From: Desulfuromonas acetoxidans DSM 684
GTDB lineage: Bacteria > Desulfobacterota > Desulfuromonadia > Desulfuromonadales > Desulfuromonadaceae
DNA length: 64,000 nt
Assembly (NCBI RefSeq): GCF_000167355.1
Contig: NZ_AAEW02000005.1
Location: 124,001 to 188,000, forward strand
Direction: 5' to 3'
Shown one piece after another: positions 51,294 to 59,604 of the stretch; positions within the stretch are counted from its first letter, which is position 1; each line of letters opens with the position of its first letter. The notes beneath the pieces are model-generated. The model was given only the letters and a program-made list of their open reading frames with translations. It was not told the DNA's origin and made no database searches. A program made the position numbers and the translations under genes.

Positions 51294-52229
51294 TCACGCA
51301 TAGCTGCGTAATAAAAAAAGAATCAGCGTATAGCTAAGCGAGGACATGGCGGTTGTCATCACCACAATGGAACCAGCCAGTTCGGCATCCCCTTTCATCT
51401 GTTGCGCCATGATAAAGGTGGCCATGGCCGTTGGTGCAGCCGACAAGAGCACGCCAACCTGCAAATCAAGACCGGAAACACCCAGATAACGTAATAATAG
51501 ATACGCAAGCAACGGCATCCACAACAGTTTGGTGCCCATGGCCATACCGGCGCACACCAGATCTCCGCGCAAACGGTTGAGCGAAAACGCACCGCCCAGT
51601 GACAACAAGGCCAGCGGTAAGGTCATGCCGGTGGCAATATGGAGCCCACGATCAATCACAATGGGCAGCGGCCAGGAAAAATAACTCCAGGCGGTACCGC
51701 CACAGGCCGCCAGAATCAGCGGGTTTTCAATCACCTGCATCGACCAGAATCGCCAGCCTTTCCCTTGACCACTGTGACGATGCGGCAACAGCAACGCGGA
51801 GACCGCCAGAAGATTGTACAACGGCACCAAAAATCCCATCAGCACACTGGCACGGGTCAATCCTTCATCACCGTGGGCATTAAAGACAATGGCCAACCCC
51901 ATGTAGGCGAGGTTTCCACGAAACGACCCCTGGGCAAAGGTGCCGAGTTTCATCGGTGGATAACTGCGCCAGGCCGCATAGGCATAAGACACGGCAAAAC
52001 CGACAACCACACAGGTCATGGTGGCAAAAACAACCGAACCATTGAAATTACGGCTAAAATCAGCCGTAGCGATTTTGTAAAACAACAGCAACGGCAGGCA
52101 GACGTAATAAACCAGCCGATTGACCTGAAACAGAAACGTTTCATCAATCAAGCGAATCCGGCGCAAAAACCAGCCAAGAATGATCACCAGAAAAACCGGT
52201 AAGACAATTTCAACAATGTCAATAAACAT
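51294..52229 (-). CDS. AEC-family carrier (auxin efflux carrier type)
   Basis: Inner-membrane carrier of 311 residues with about ten membrane segments in two halves of five. The first segment (IVEIVLPVFLVIILGWFL) and the central polar break with NPLILAACGGTAWSY are typical of this family, which includes malate and malonate carriers. ATG at 52229 starts directly before the first segment; the longer open frame of 45 bases lacks support. It is separated from the TAXI gene by 229 bases that hold no clear feature, and is divergent from ovoA. Substrate unknown, possibly an organic acid. Confidence 0.85.
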   Translation of the reverse strand: MFIDIVEIVLPVFLVIILGWFLRRIRLIDETFLFQVNRLVYYVCLPLLLFYKIATADFSRNFNGSVVFATMTCVVVGFAVSYAYAAWRSYPPMKLGTFAQGSFRGNLAYMGLAIVFNAHGDEGLTRASVLMGFLVPLYNLLAVSALLLPHRHSGQGKGWRFWSMQVIENPLILAACGGTAWSYFSWPLPIVIDRGLHIATGMTLPLALLSLGGAFSLNRLRGDLVCAGMAMGTKLLWMPLLAYLLLRYLGVSGLDLQVGVLLSAAPTAMATFIMAQQMKGDAELAGSIVVMTTAMSSLSYTLILFLLRSYA

Positions 52230-52426
52230 CAAGCCATCCAAAAAGGGAAAAAACGTGGTGCAGATTGAGGCCACAGGAAGTCGCCGGTGAAAGTGTCAGT
52301 TTACCACAGCAACACCACAACGCACCTCACCGTCAATCACGAGACAGTGCAGGGTTTCATCGTAACGACTTCGACGTTATACTTGGCAGATATCCTGAAT
52401 TGATATGCACGGCAAAAGGAGTAACC

Positions 52427-54565
52427 ATGATTGAGCGTACCAACCTTGACCGCCCTCACGACCCTGCCCTGAAATCAACTACCATGCCTGCGCTGACCGG
52501 TGATAATGCCGAAGAGAAACGTGCAGAACTTCACGCGTATTTTCGTAAAACGTATGCCATTGAAGAGGCTTTGTACGATACCTTGCGTTACAATGAGAGC
52601 TTTTACCATCGCGCCGATCCGTTACGCCATCCGCTGATCTTTTACTACGGCCACACTCCAGCGTTCTACATCAACAAACTGGTGGTCGCCCGCCTGATCC
52701 ACCAGCGCATCAATCCGCGCTTTGAATCTATTTTTGCCATCGGTGTCGATGAGATGTCGTGGGATGATCTGGATGAAACCCATTACGACTGGCCAACAGC
52801 GTCTGAAGTGAGCACCTATCGCCAGCAGGTCAAAGAACAGGTTGAAGCACTCATCACCACCCTGCCCCTCGAATTACCCATCACCTGGGAAAGTCCCTGG
52901 TGGGCGCTGGTCATGGGTATGGAACATCAGCGCATTCACCTGGAGACGTCGTCGGTCTTGATCCGCCAACTGCCTCTGGACCTTTTGTGCGAGCCCTCCT
53001 TGTGGCAGAGTACCGCAGATCAGGGCGATGCCCCGAAAAACACTCTGCGTGACGTCCCTGGCGGTGAGGTCACGATCGGACGATCTATCGATTCACCCTA
53101 TTACGGTTGGGACTGCGAATATGGCGCTCAATCGTTTTCGCTTAAACCGTTTTCTGTCAGTCAGTACCTGGTTAGTAATGGTGAATATCTCACCTTCGTC
53201 GAGCAAAACGGCTACCACAACCAACGTTGGTGGAGCGATGAAGGCTGGCGTTGGTGTCAGTATCAACAGGCCACCATGCCGCGCTTCTGGCGCAAGACAG
53301 ATGAAGGTTACAGGTTGCGAACCATGCTTACAGAACGCCCGATGCCGTGGAATTGGCCGGTGGAAGTGAATTACCTCGAAGCCAAGGCATTCTGCAGTTG
53401 GAAGACAGCTCAGAGTGGTCAGCCTATACGCCTGCCCAGTGAAGCCGAGTGGCTGCATTGGCACGACCAGGTCAATCCGGGCTACAGCCATGCCCAAGCA
53501 ACAACCCCGGCAAATATCAACCTCAACCAGGCTGCATCCAGTTGTCCGGTGGATCGTTTTACCCGCAACGGTTTCGGTGATGTCATCGGCAATGTCTGGC
53601 AATGGACGGAAACCGCGGTCGACAGTTTGCCCGGCTTTCGTATCCACCCCTATTATGATGACTTTTCCACTCCGACCTTTGACAGTCTGCACAATGTGAT
53701 CAAGGGCGGGTCGTGGATCTCCACCGGCAACGAAGCCACCCGTGAGGCACGCTATGCCTTTCGGCGCCATTTTTATCAGCATGCCGGATTCCGCTATATC
53801 GCCTCGGATCAGCCCCTGACCGAAGCGGCACCGAGCAAGGAAAGCGATCCGCTCATAGCCCGACTGTGCCATGACCACTACGGCAGTAAAGAGAATAACT
53901 TCATGCAGCAACTGGCTGAGCTGGCCATCGCTGCAGTGCCGCAGCAGAACCGAAAACGCGCCCTGCAGGTGGGTTGTGAAGCTGGACGCGGCACCTTTGA
54001 ACTGGCACACGCTTTTGATGAAGTGATCGGCATCGACCTGTCCGCCAATATGATCCGCCGTGCCGTGGAGATGGCTGAAAACGGTCACACCGGCTACCAA
54101 CTGATTGAAGAGGGAGAACTGATCTCCCATCATGAAGTGACACTGGAGGGTGTAGGGCTGGCTTCCGTTGCTGACAAGGTTTCTTTTCTGCAGGCTGACC
54201 CGTGCAACCTCAAACCGCAATACCACGGCTTCGACCTGATTGTTGTCAGCCAGATTCTCGAACGCCTCTACGATCCGGGCAAGTTTCTCGACAGCCTGTC
54301 TGCACGCCTGAATCCGGGCGGTGTGGTGGTGATTGCCAGCAGCTACGATTGGGACGACCAGCGTACTGAACCACACAACCAAATAGGTGGACAACGTATT
54401 GACGGAGAACCGGTTCACGGGCCGCAGGCACTGGCCGAGCGCCTGAAAGTTTCTTTTGATCTCATGGATCACCACACTCTGAGCCGCAAGTTGCATCGCC
54501 ACCGCTACAGTGCCTTGTGGCAACTAAGCGATGTAACCCTATGGCACAAACACAAGGACGCCTGA
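52427..54565 (+). CDS. ovoA: OvoA, 5-histidylcysteine sulfoxide synthase with methyltransferase domain
   Basis: Iron enzyme that uses O2 to couple cysteine and histidine to 5-histidylcysteine sulfoxide, first step of ovothiol A synthesis. The C-terminal domain methylates the imidazole in the last step. Domain order in 712 residues: DinB-like with iron ligands H167-x3-H171-x-E173 (MEHQRIHLE) and a possible third His76; a formylglycine-generating/sulfatase-modifying-like domain (about 200-460, with FGDVIGNVWQWTE, VIKGGSWIS); and a SAM methyltransferase domain (ALQVGCEAGRGTFELA, IDLSANMI). AAGGAG before the ATG at 52427 fixes the start. TGATG overlap with the next gene shows coupling. An O2-using enzyme in a presumed anaerobe is notable. 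Confidence 0.94.
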   Translation: MIERTNLDRPHDPALKSTTMPALTGDNAEEKRAELHAYFRKTYAIEEALYDTLRYNESFYHRADPLRHPLIFYYGHTPAFYINKLVVARLIHQRINPRFESIFAIGVDEMSWDDLDETHYDWPTASEVSTYRQQVKEQVEALITTLPLELPITWESPWWALVMGMEHQRIHLETSSVLIRQLPLDLLCEPSLWQSTADQGDAPKNTLRDVPGGEVTIGRSIDSPYYGWDCEYGAQSFSLKPFSVSQYLVSNGEYLTFVEQNGYHNQRWWSDEGWRWCQYQQATMPRFWRKTDEGYRLRTMLTERPMPWNWPVEVNYLEAKAFCSWKTAQSGQPIRLPSEAEWLHWHDQVNPGYSHAQATTPANINLNQAASSCPVDRFTRNGFGDVIGNVWQWTETAVDSLPGFRIHPYYDDFSTPTFDSLHNVIKGGSWISTGNEATREARYAFRRHFYQHAGFRYIASDQPLTEAAPSKESDPLIARLCHDHYGSKENNFMQQLAELAIAAVPQQNRKRALQVGCEAGRGTFELAHAFDEVIGIDLSANMIRRAVEMAENGHTGYQLIEEGELISHHEVTLEGVGLASVADKVSFLQADPCNLKPQYHGFDLIVVSQILERLYDPGKFLDSLSARLNPGGVVVIASSYDWDDQRTEPHNQIGGQRIDGEPVHGPQALAERLKVSFDLMDHHTLSRKLHRHRYSALWQLSDVTLWHKHKDA

Positions 54566-55707
54566 TGACTCAGCCTTTCGATTTTGACCAGATTGTCGAC
54601 CGACACGGCAGCGACAGCCTCAAATGGGGGATTTATCCTCCAGAGATCCTGCCCATGTGGGTGGCTGACATGGACTTCACCTCTCCGCCCGAAGTGCTCA
54701 CCGCCCTGCACCAGCGCATTGATCACGGGGTGTTCGGCTATGCCCTGGCCACGCAGAAGGTCACTGACAGCGTTGTTAACTGGCTACAACAACGCTACGA
54801 CTGGACGATAGATCCACAGTGGCTGGTCTGGTTGCCCGGATTAGTGCCAGCCCTTCATGCGGCCTGCCTTTCCTACACCGAAGCCGATCAGGAAGTGGTC
54901 ACCTTCTCCCCGGTCTATCCGCCGTTTCTCAGTGCGCCAAAGACCTGTCAGCGCCCTCACCGCGATATTCCGTTAACCCGCGACCACGGCCGTTATACTT
55001 TTGATCTGCAGCGCTTTGACGATCAACTTACAGACAAAAGCCGTCTGCTCCTGCTGTGTCACCCGCACAACCCTGTCGGTCGCGCCTTTGAGAAACAGGA
55101 ACTCACAGCCTTGGCTGAACAGTGCATCAAGCATAATCTGATCATTTGCAGCGATGAAATCCACTGTGATCTGGTGCTCAATCACACTCGCCACATCCCA
55201 TTTGCCTGCTTAAGTGAAGAGATTGCCCAGCGCACCGTGACCCTGATGTCGGCGGCAAAAACCTTCAACATTGCCGGGCTCAACTGCGGTTTTGCTATCA
55301 TTCCCAACCCGACCCTGCGCCGCCAATTCAACCACGCTGCCCAGGGAATGATTCCCCACCCCAATGCTCTCGGTTATACGGCAACCCAGGCCGCTTTCAC
55401 CCAAGCGGAACCCTGGCGACAAGCCTTGTTGGAGTATCTGCGCGGCAACCGTGATTATTTGCTCAAAGAGATCAACCAGCGACTGCCGATGCTGACGATG
55501 GAACCCGTGGAAGCCACCTATCTCGCCTGGATCAATGTCAGTGCATTAGAGGATTATCGCCCGGCATTTTTTGAACAGGCAGGACTGGGATTCTCCGCTG
55601 GAGAACCATTTGGTGACAACCGCTTTATGCGACTCAACTTTGGCTGTCCGCGATCCACTCTGGAAGAAGCCATGCTGCGACTGGAACAGGCCATTTCCCC
55701 ACGCTGA
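54565..55707 (+). CDS. ovoB: PLP-dependent C-S lyase, probable OvoB
   Basis: Fold-type I PLP enzyme of the PatB/MalY group, 380 residues. The Schiff-base lysine is Lys232 (SAAKTFN), and the cofactor-binding Asp lies in SDEIHCDL (residues 196-203). By sequence alone it would be called cystathionine beta-lyase. Its start overlaps the ovoA stop (TGATG), and OvoB cleaves the 5-histidylcysteine sulfoxide made by OvoA to 5-thiohistidine, so that role is inferred from context. The two genes thus complete a route to ovothiol A. Confidence 0.88.
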   Translation: MTQPFDFDQIVDRHGSDSLKWGIYPPEILPMWVADMDFTSPPEVLTALHQRIDHGVFGYALATQKVTDSVVNWLQQRYDWTIDPQWLVWLPGLVPALHAACLSYTEADQEVVTFSPVYPPFLSAPKTCQRPHRDIPLTRDHGRYTFDLQRFDDQLTDKSRLLLLCHPHNPVGRAFEKQELTALAEQCIKHNLIICSDEIHCDLVLNHTRHIPFACLSEEIAQRTVTLMSAAKTFNIAGLNCGFAIIPNPTLRRQFNHAAQGMIPHPNALGYTATQAAFTQAEPWRQALLEYLRGNRDYLLKEINQRLPMLTMEPVEATYLAWINVSALEDYRPAFFEQAGLGFSAGEPFGDNRFMRLNFGCPRSTLEEAMLRLEQAISPR

Positions 55708-55811
55708 GATTTGCCAATTGAGAATCAAGGCAAGAAAGGCTAAGATCAGTGACTTCTTACCAGTACTGTATTGATATGAAATTTATGCGATAAAACGGAG
55801 GACGAAGTTTC

Positions 55812-56147
55812 ATGAGTGAACCACGCAAACCCAGCAAAGCGGAAATCGAAGCGGGCCTGAAAGTGCTGCGCCGTCGCCGTCTTATTTTCTGGATTCTGAT
55901 CGCGGTCTATCTGCCAATGATTTATGTGGTACTGGACATGTCCGGTTCCGACAAGGTTACCGGTATCTTCTTCGGATTCTGGCTGTTTTTTGTCACCATT
56001 GCCGCCAACGTCGTGGCTTTCTCAAAATGTCCGAGTTGTGGTCAGTTCTTCCACATGAACGGTATGATTCCCATGTATTTCCGTAACTGCCTGCATTGCG
56101 GGCTGCACATTACCGGCGATGAAAAACGCAATAAATTTGAGAAATAG
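55812..56147 (+). CDS. small membrane protein with zinc-ribbon-like cysteines
   Basis: A 111-residue protein; family not recognised. A basic N-terminal stretch (LRRRR) precedes two membrane segments (about 25-45 and 53-74). The C-terminal part has two CxxC pairs (CPSCG and CLHCG, about 22 residues apart), a likely zinc ribbon facing the cytoplasm. Good GGAGG site. Monocistronic, convergent with the SprT-like gene; the gap between them contains only a 6-bp hairpin (GCCGGG/CCCGGC, 56246-56263). Confidence 0.72.
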   Translation: MSEPRKPSKAEIEAGLKVLRRRRLIFWILIAVYLPMIYVVLDMSGSDKVTGIFFGFWLFFVTIAANVVAFSKCPSCGQFFHMNGMIPMYFRNCLHCGLHITGDEKRNKFEK

Positions 56148-56314
56148 TGGTCTTTGACCTCGGTCTTCAGTGGTTCGTCATTCGAAACGGATCGCTCTGG
56201 CGAGCTTCATTTGTTCGCAATATTCATACGCACGTGACGTGGGCTGCCGGGACGAAACCCGGCGACCTTGACTTTGATCTTATAGCAAGACAACCCTTAA
56301 GAAAACCAACACTC

Positions 56315-56821
56315 TCACACCGGACGCAACCGCCCACCACACCGCGCATGACGGTACTGACGTCGTGCCGGTAACCGCCGCAAACGATAAATCGGCTCCT
56401 GACACCGCTCACACACGGCAACAACTTTAAGCCGTTGCTGATGCAACTTAGCAACAGCAGGACTATGGCCGCACCTCTGTGCTGAGACTTGCAAAGCTCT
56501 GGCCCATTCTTGCCAGGATTTACCATGACCACCACGATAAGCCTTACCCTGAAAAGCCATGAGATGATCACACAGATGGGCCACTTCATGAAGAAACGTC
56601 TGGTGAAGAGCATCACTCTCCTGAGCAAATTGCAGCCGAATACAGTGAGGCTCGCCACCACGCGAGTAATAACACCCCAAGGAACGGGTAGCGGAACTGG
56701 CTTTTATCGGAACGCTCTGGATTCGGCTCAAAAACGCCTCAGTATCGGAGACCAATCCAACAACAGCCTGTTCAACGTGATGCCATAGGTCATGGCGGCT
56801 GGCAAAATCGTAAAGAGTCAT
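56315..56821 (-). CDS. SprT-like zinc metalloprotease-family protein
   Basis: A 168-residue protein with the SprT-like fold. The active-site motif HEVAH (near residue 83) and the following HGKSWQEWA segment provide the zinc ligands. A C-terminal zinc ribbon is indicated by CERCQ and HARCGGRL. Eukaryotic SPRTN relatives degrade DNA-protein crosslinks; the role of bacterial SprT is not settled. The start ATG lies 5 bases before the stop codon of the selenoprotein gene upstream on the same strand (stop at 56828-56826), so the two are probably cotranscribed. Confidence 0.85.
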   Translation of the reverse strand: MTLYDFASRHDLWHHVEQAVVGLVSDTEAFLSRIQSVPIKASSATRSLGCYYSRGGEPHCIRLQFAQESDALHQTFLHEVAHLCDHLMAFQGKAYRGGHGKSWQEWARALQVSAQRCGHSPAVAKLHQQRLKVVAVCERCQEPIYRLRRLPARRQYRHARCGGRLRPV

Positions 56822-56825
56822 AAGG

Positions 56826-57044
56826 TCAGGAACGTAACGAGTTAATCAGGTCATCCTCTACAGGAAATTGGCCGGTTTCTTTTTTGGAATAAATCTTTGT
56901 CCCGTCCACAGTCACTTCAAACACACCGCCACTCGATGGGATCAAAGTCGCAGCCACATCAAAGTTTTGTTTCAATTTGGCAGCCAGACTGGCTGCTTTA
57001 GGGCGGTAACTTCACTGCTGACAGTACTCAATGGTAACATCCAT
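56826..57044 (-). CDS. SelW/Rdx-family selenoprotein with in-frame TGA (Sec11)
   Basis: Predicted thiol redox protein of 72 residues read through one TGA. From the ATG at 57044, behind a GGAGG site, it reads MDVTIEYCQQ-U-SYRPKAASLA, then a normal Rdx/SelW body (VAATLIPSSGGVFEVTVDG, KIYSKKETGQFP) to the TGA at 56828-56826. Cys8-Gln-Gln-Sec11 takes the place of the CxxC/CxxU redox motif of the family, and the conserved GGVFEV and KKETGxFP segments lie after the TGA. Right after it a 7-bp perfect stem (GCAGCCA with TGGCTGC, loop GTC, 56996-56980) sits 22 bases downstream with GU in the loop, as expected for a bacterial SECIS. Standard gene finding truncates or misses it. Confidence 0.88.
56980..56996 (-). 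promoter_or_regulatory. candidate bacterial SECIS element
   Basis: GCAGCCA-GTC-TGGCTGC on the minus strand begins 15 bases after the Sec TGA (57014-57012). Stem of 7 perfect pairs, G and U in the apical loop. Position and shape fit SelB recognition; the sequence also codes for protein. Confidence 0.65.
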
Positions 57045-57072
57045 CGTAACCTCCATAAAAACTGATTTGTTT

Positions 57073-57726
57073 TTATGAAAGCATAAGTGATTCCGATTGA
57101 AAAGACAGGACCTTTTCCAGGTGATCGGCAATTTTTTTCGGAGAAACTTTACCCAGACCACGCAACACCTCAAAAGGGACCGTGTCAACCTGACAGCGTT
57201 GGCACACTTCACGCTCCATCTCCATCCATAGATGGGCTGTCATTTCGGCATCCGCCAAAGCACGGTGAAACACTCCCTGACTGGGAAGATTCTTATAAGC
57301 CACCAAGGTCGCTAGTTTATGATTTGGTGCCTCAGGATAAAGGCGCCGCGCCACCAACATACTACAGCCAAAACGCAACAGCTTGCACTCACCGATACGG
57401 GCAAACTCACTTTTCAAAAAACGTTGATCAAAGGAGGCGTTATGAGCAACCAAAGGCGCACCGCCAATAAATTCAGAGAACTGATGCATCACCTCTTCAC
57501 AGCGTGGAGCACGACGTAACTCATCGTTGGTAATCCCGGTAAACTCTTCGATAAATGAACTGACTCTGAATCCCGGGTTCATCAGACTTTCGAAATGATC
57601 GACAATGCGGCCATCATTAACTTTAACCGCGCCAACCTCAATAGCCCGGTCCCCTCGTTGTGGTGCCATACCACTGGTTTCAAAGTCGAGGACAATCAGA
57701 TCCTGTTGTGTCCGTGCTGTATGCAT
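57073..57726 (-). CDS. DnaQ-like 3'-5' exonuclease (DEDDh)
   Basis: Exonuclease-domain protein of 217 residues. All DEDDh motifs are visible: DFETSG (Exo I), VAHNASFDQRF (Exo II), and HRALADAEMT (Exo III). It resembles the epsilon subunit or stand-alone DnaQ-type nucleases; no polymerase or GIY-YIG domain is fused. ATG at 57726 is preferred; a TTG 18 bases earlier is an alternative. It lies upstream of the selenoprotein gene on the same strand with a 28-base gap and may be cotranscribed with it. A terminator stands upstream. Confidence 0.88.
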   Translation of the reverse strand: MHTARTQQDLIVLDFETSGMAPQRGDRAIEVGAVKVNDGRIVDHFESLMNPGFRVSSFIEEFTGITNDELRRAPRCEEVMHQFSEFIGGAPLVAHNASFDQRFLKSEFARIGECKLLRFGCSMLVARRLYPEAPNHKLATLVAYKNLPSQGVFHRALADAEMTAHLWMEMEREVCQRCQVDTVPFEVLRGLGKVSPKKIADHLEKVLSFQSESLMLS

Positions 57727-57760
57727 AACAACGCCCTGCGCCAATTAATCAGCCAATAAA

Positions 57761-57790
57761 AAAAGACCCTGCGCAAGCACAGGGTCTTTT
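57761..57790. terminator. terminator after the cold-shock gene
   Basis: AAAAGACCCTG and CAGGGTCTTTT form an 11-bp stem around an 8-base loop. In the minus direction the stem is followed by TTTTTTTATTGG. It lies 26 bases past the cold-shock stop at 57816. Confidence 0.85.
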
Positions 57791-57815
57791 GATGTTTTAT
57801 ACCGACAAACAGTAT

Positions 57816-58016
57816 TTATTGCTTTACAACGTTTGCGGCTTGGGGGCCTTTTTGGCCATCAGTGATCTCGAAAGTGACCCGCTCACCTTCTGCGAGAGAT
57901 TTGAAGCCATCACCCTGAATTTCTGAGAAATGAACGAACACGTCAGGTCCGTTGTCCTGCTCGATAAAACCAAAACCTTTTGCGTCGTTAAACCACTTAA
58001 CTGTACCTTCTGCCAT
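57816..58016 (-). CDS. cold-shock protein (CspA family)
   Basis: RNA chaperone of 66 residues with a complete cold-shock domain. RNA-binding motifs KGFGFIEQ (RNP1) and DVFVHFS (RNP2) are intact, and the protein begins with the usual GTVKWFN. It has a leader of about 120 bases before the next upstream gene; this is enough for the long 5' leader known from csp genes, but no cold-box could be confirmed. Monocistronic with its own terminator. Confidence 0.95.
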   Translation of the reverse strand: MAEGTVKWFNDAKGFGFIEQDNGPDVFVHFSEIQGDGFKSLAEGERVTFEITDGQKGPQAANVVKQ

Positions 58017-58180
58017 GTTTCTACTCCCTTACGGAAAACTGTGTTGTTGTACCCCGTTGATGAGGTACGTACTGAATACTTTATGAGCCTATAGCACGAC
58101 AGTTCGGAGAAAAGCAAGCTTTTTCAACAGCTAAGCGCATCGAACCCCTTTTCTTATCGAACCATAACTTAAAAAACAGC

Positions 58181-58660
58181 TCAACAGACCGAAATGATCT
58201 CGAACTCCTTATCAGTTGCCCGCCCGGAACTTACCACGTCACCCACCTGCTTGCCGAGCAGCGCACTACACAAAGGTGAACCGGGTGTAATCACAACCAC
58301 ATTTTCACCGTCACAATCCACCTTCAGTCCACCAGCTTCAGGGCCGAGAAACAGTTGTCGAAGACGTCCATCTTCGTATTCAATCCCAACCAATGCCGTA
58401 AGATAAAACGGCTCATAAGGAGCAAAGCTCTGTATTTCAAGTTTTTTATAAACGTCCAGCGCTTTTTTAAGTTGCTGGGCGCGATTTGCATGGCCCTGGG
58501 CGATATAGGAAGACTCCAGCGCCAGGGTGTCGTATTTATTGTCCGGTTGGGTTTCTTCATCAATGGCGGCTTCATGAGCCGATTTGGCCGCAGCCAACGC
58601 CAGTTCAACATTTTGCTCAATTTTGTCAATGATACATTGACGCAAATGTTCTTTGTCCAT
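58181..58660 (-). CDS. GreA/GreB-family transcription factor
   Basis: A 159-residue protein with an N-terminal coiled coil (about 1-75) and a C-terminal FKBP-like domain of Gre factors (VVVITPGSPLCSALLGKQVGDVV in part). Gre factors enter the RNA-polymerase secondary channel and stimulate cleavage of stalled transcripts. The acidic tip of the coiled coil is present as DEETQPDNKYDT. Sequence is diverged from housekeeping GreA, so it may be a paralogue. GAGGTG before the ATG at 58660 selects the start; a longer open frame upstream lacks one. Monocistronic. Confidence 0.82.
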   Translation of the reverse strand: MDKEHLRQCIIDKIEQNVELALAAAKSAHEAAIDEETQPDNKYDTLALESSYIAQGHANRAQQLKKALDVYKKLEIQSFAPYEPFYLTALVGIEYEDGRLRQLFLGPEAGGLKVDCDGENVVVITPGSPLCSALLGKQVGDVVSSGRATDKEFEIISVC

Positions 58661-59049
58661 ATTCACACCTCGCAACAGAGCACAACATATTATGCGCTCG
58701 TATTTAAGCCCTGAGGCACGCCCCAAAAAGCTCCGGGCAGTCGTTAACAGCCATTGCTCGTTACTCAAAATCACTGTCTGAAAAAGTGATACTTTTTGTT
58801 TTTATAAGGCAATGTGCGCGCAGCGTCAACGAAACAATGAATTGACTGAAAGAATTCCCTAACACACTATTATCAAAGGTTTTTTACAGAAAGAGATTCT
58901 TCTTACGTTCAACTAATTCCACACCATTAATGTCACACATACGCAAAAATCATATTTTAGACGGACATCGTTTTTTTATAGACGTCATCCTGGCAACTTC
59001 GTACCATGAACACATTGTTAACTATTCTTTCTGAAAAGGATTTTTTGCC
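58661..59049. other. 389-bp intergenic region between divergent Gre-like and SlyD-like genes
   Basis: AT-rich region that must hold both promoters. No -35/-10 pair with good spacing could be identified with confidence. A clear AAGGA ribosome site (about 59035) precedes slyD. No other gene or repeat was seen. Confidence 0.4.
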
Positions 59050-59517
59050 ATGAAAAAGGCGCAAAAAGGTGATCAGGTTTCTTTTAATTTCATCGTCCGT
59101 CTGGACGATGGAAGTGTCATTGATTCCACCTATGATGAGGTGGAATGTGAAACCGATCACGAAGTTGATTCCGGGCCAATGCAACTGACCATTGGCGACG
59201 GTACATTTTTCACCCAGGTGGAACAGGCTCTTGTCGACATGACGGAAGGCGCAACAAAAAACGTTGTGGTCCCTGCTGAAGATGCTTTTGGTGCCTATGA
59301 TCCGGATCAGGTTTTCTCCCTACAGCGTGACCAGATCCCCATGGACTTCACGCCTGAGGAGGGAGACCTTCTCGAACTCAGCGCGGAAGATAGCGATCAA
59401 GCTGAAGTGGTTAAGGTGTTGGCTGTGGGTGATGACGAAATCACTCTTGATGCCAACCATCCTTATGCCGGTCAGCGGCTGAATTGCGAAATCGCACTTG
59501 AAAAGATTCTGAGCTGA
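59050..59517 (+). CDS. slyD: SlyD-like FKBP-type peptidyl-prolyl isomerase
   Basis: Cytoplasmic folding helper of 155 residues. FKBP domain with the inserted flap (IF) domain as in SlyD: the first strand VSFNFIVRLDDGSVID, then LTIGDGTFFTQVEQALVDM, GAYDPDQVFSL, and the C-terminal LDANHPYAGQRLNCEI (in parts). The His-rich metal-binding tail of E. coli SlyD is absent, so nickel handling is not expected. A terminator follows. Confidence 0.92.
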   Translation: MKKAQKGDQVSFNFIVRLDDGSVIDSTYDEVECETDHEVDSGPMQLTIGDGTFFTQVEQALVDMTEGATKNVVVPAEDAFGAYDPDQVFSLQRDQIPMDFTPEEGDLLELSAEDSDQAEVVKVLAVGDDEITLDANHPYAGQRLNCEIALEKILS

Positions 59518-59544
59518 TTCGGCATTGATTCATCACAAAAAAAA

Positions 59545-59575
59545 CCCCTGCGGCATCCGTCGCAGGGGCTTTTTC
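59545..59575. terminator. bidirectional terminator between slyD and the OmpA-like gene
   Basis: CCCCTGCG and CGCAGGGG pair over 8 bp with an 8-base loop, with AAAAAAAA on one side and GCTTTTT on the other. It serves both convergent genes. Confidence 0.85.
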
Positions 59576-59604
59576 AATGATTGAGCGTTTGCGAAAACGA
59601 CTTA

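Noticed and set aside
53093-54523. 476-codon open frame on the minus strand inside ovoA
   Set aside because: It is antisense to ovoA, whose domains and catalytic residues are fully explained on the plus strand; the product has no recognisable domain.
57012-57212. Minus-strand ORF of 66 codons ending in ...EYCQQ
   Set aside because: Its last codons are the start of the selenoprotein gene and its stop is the Sec TGA; the upstream part is the 3' end of the exonuclease gene in another frame.
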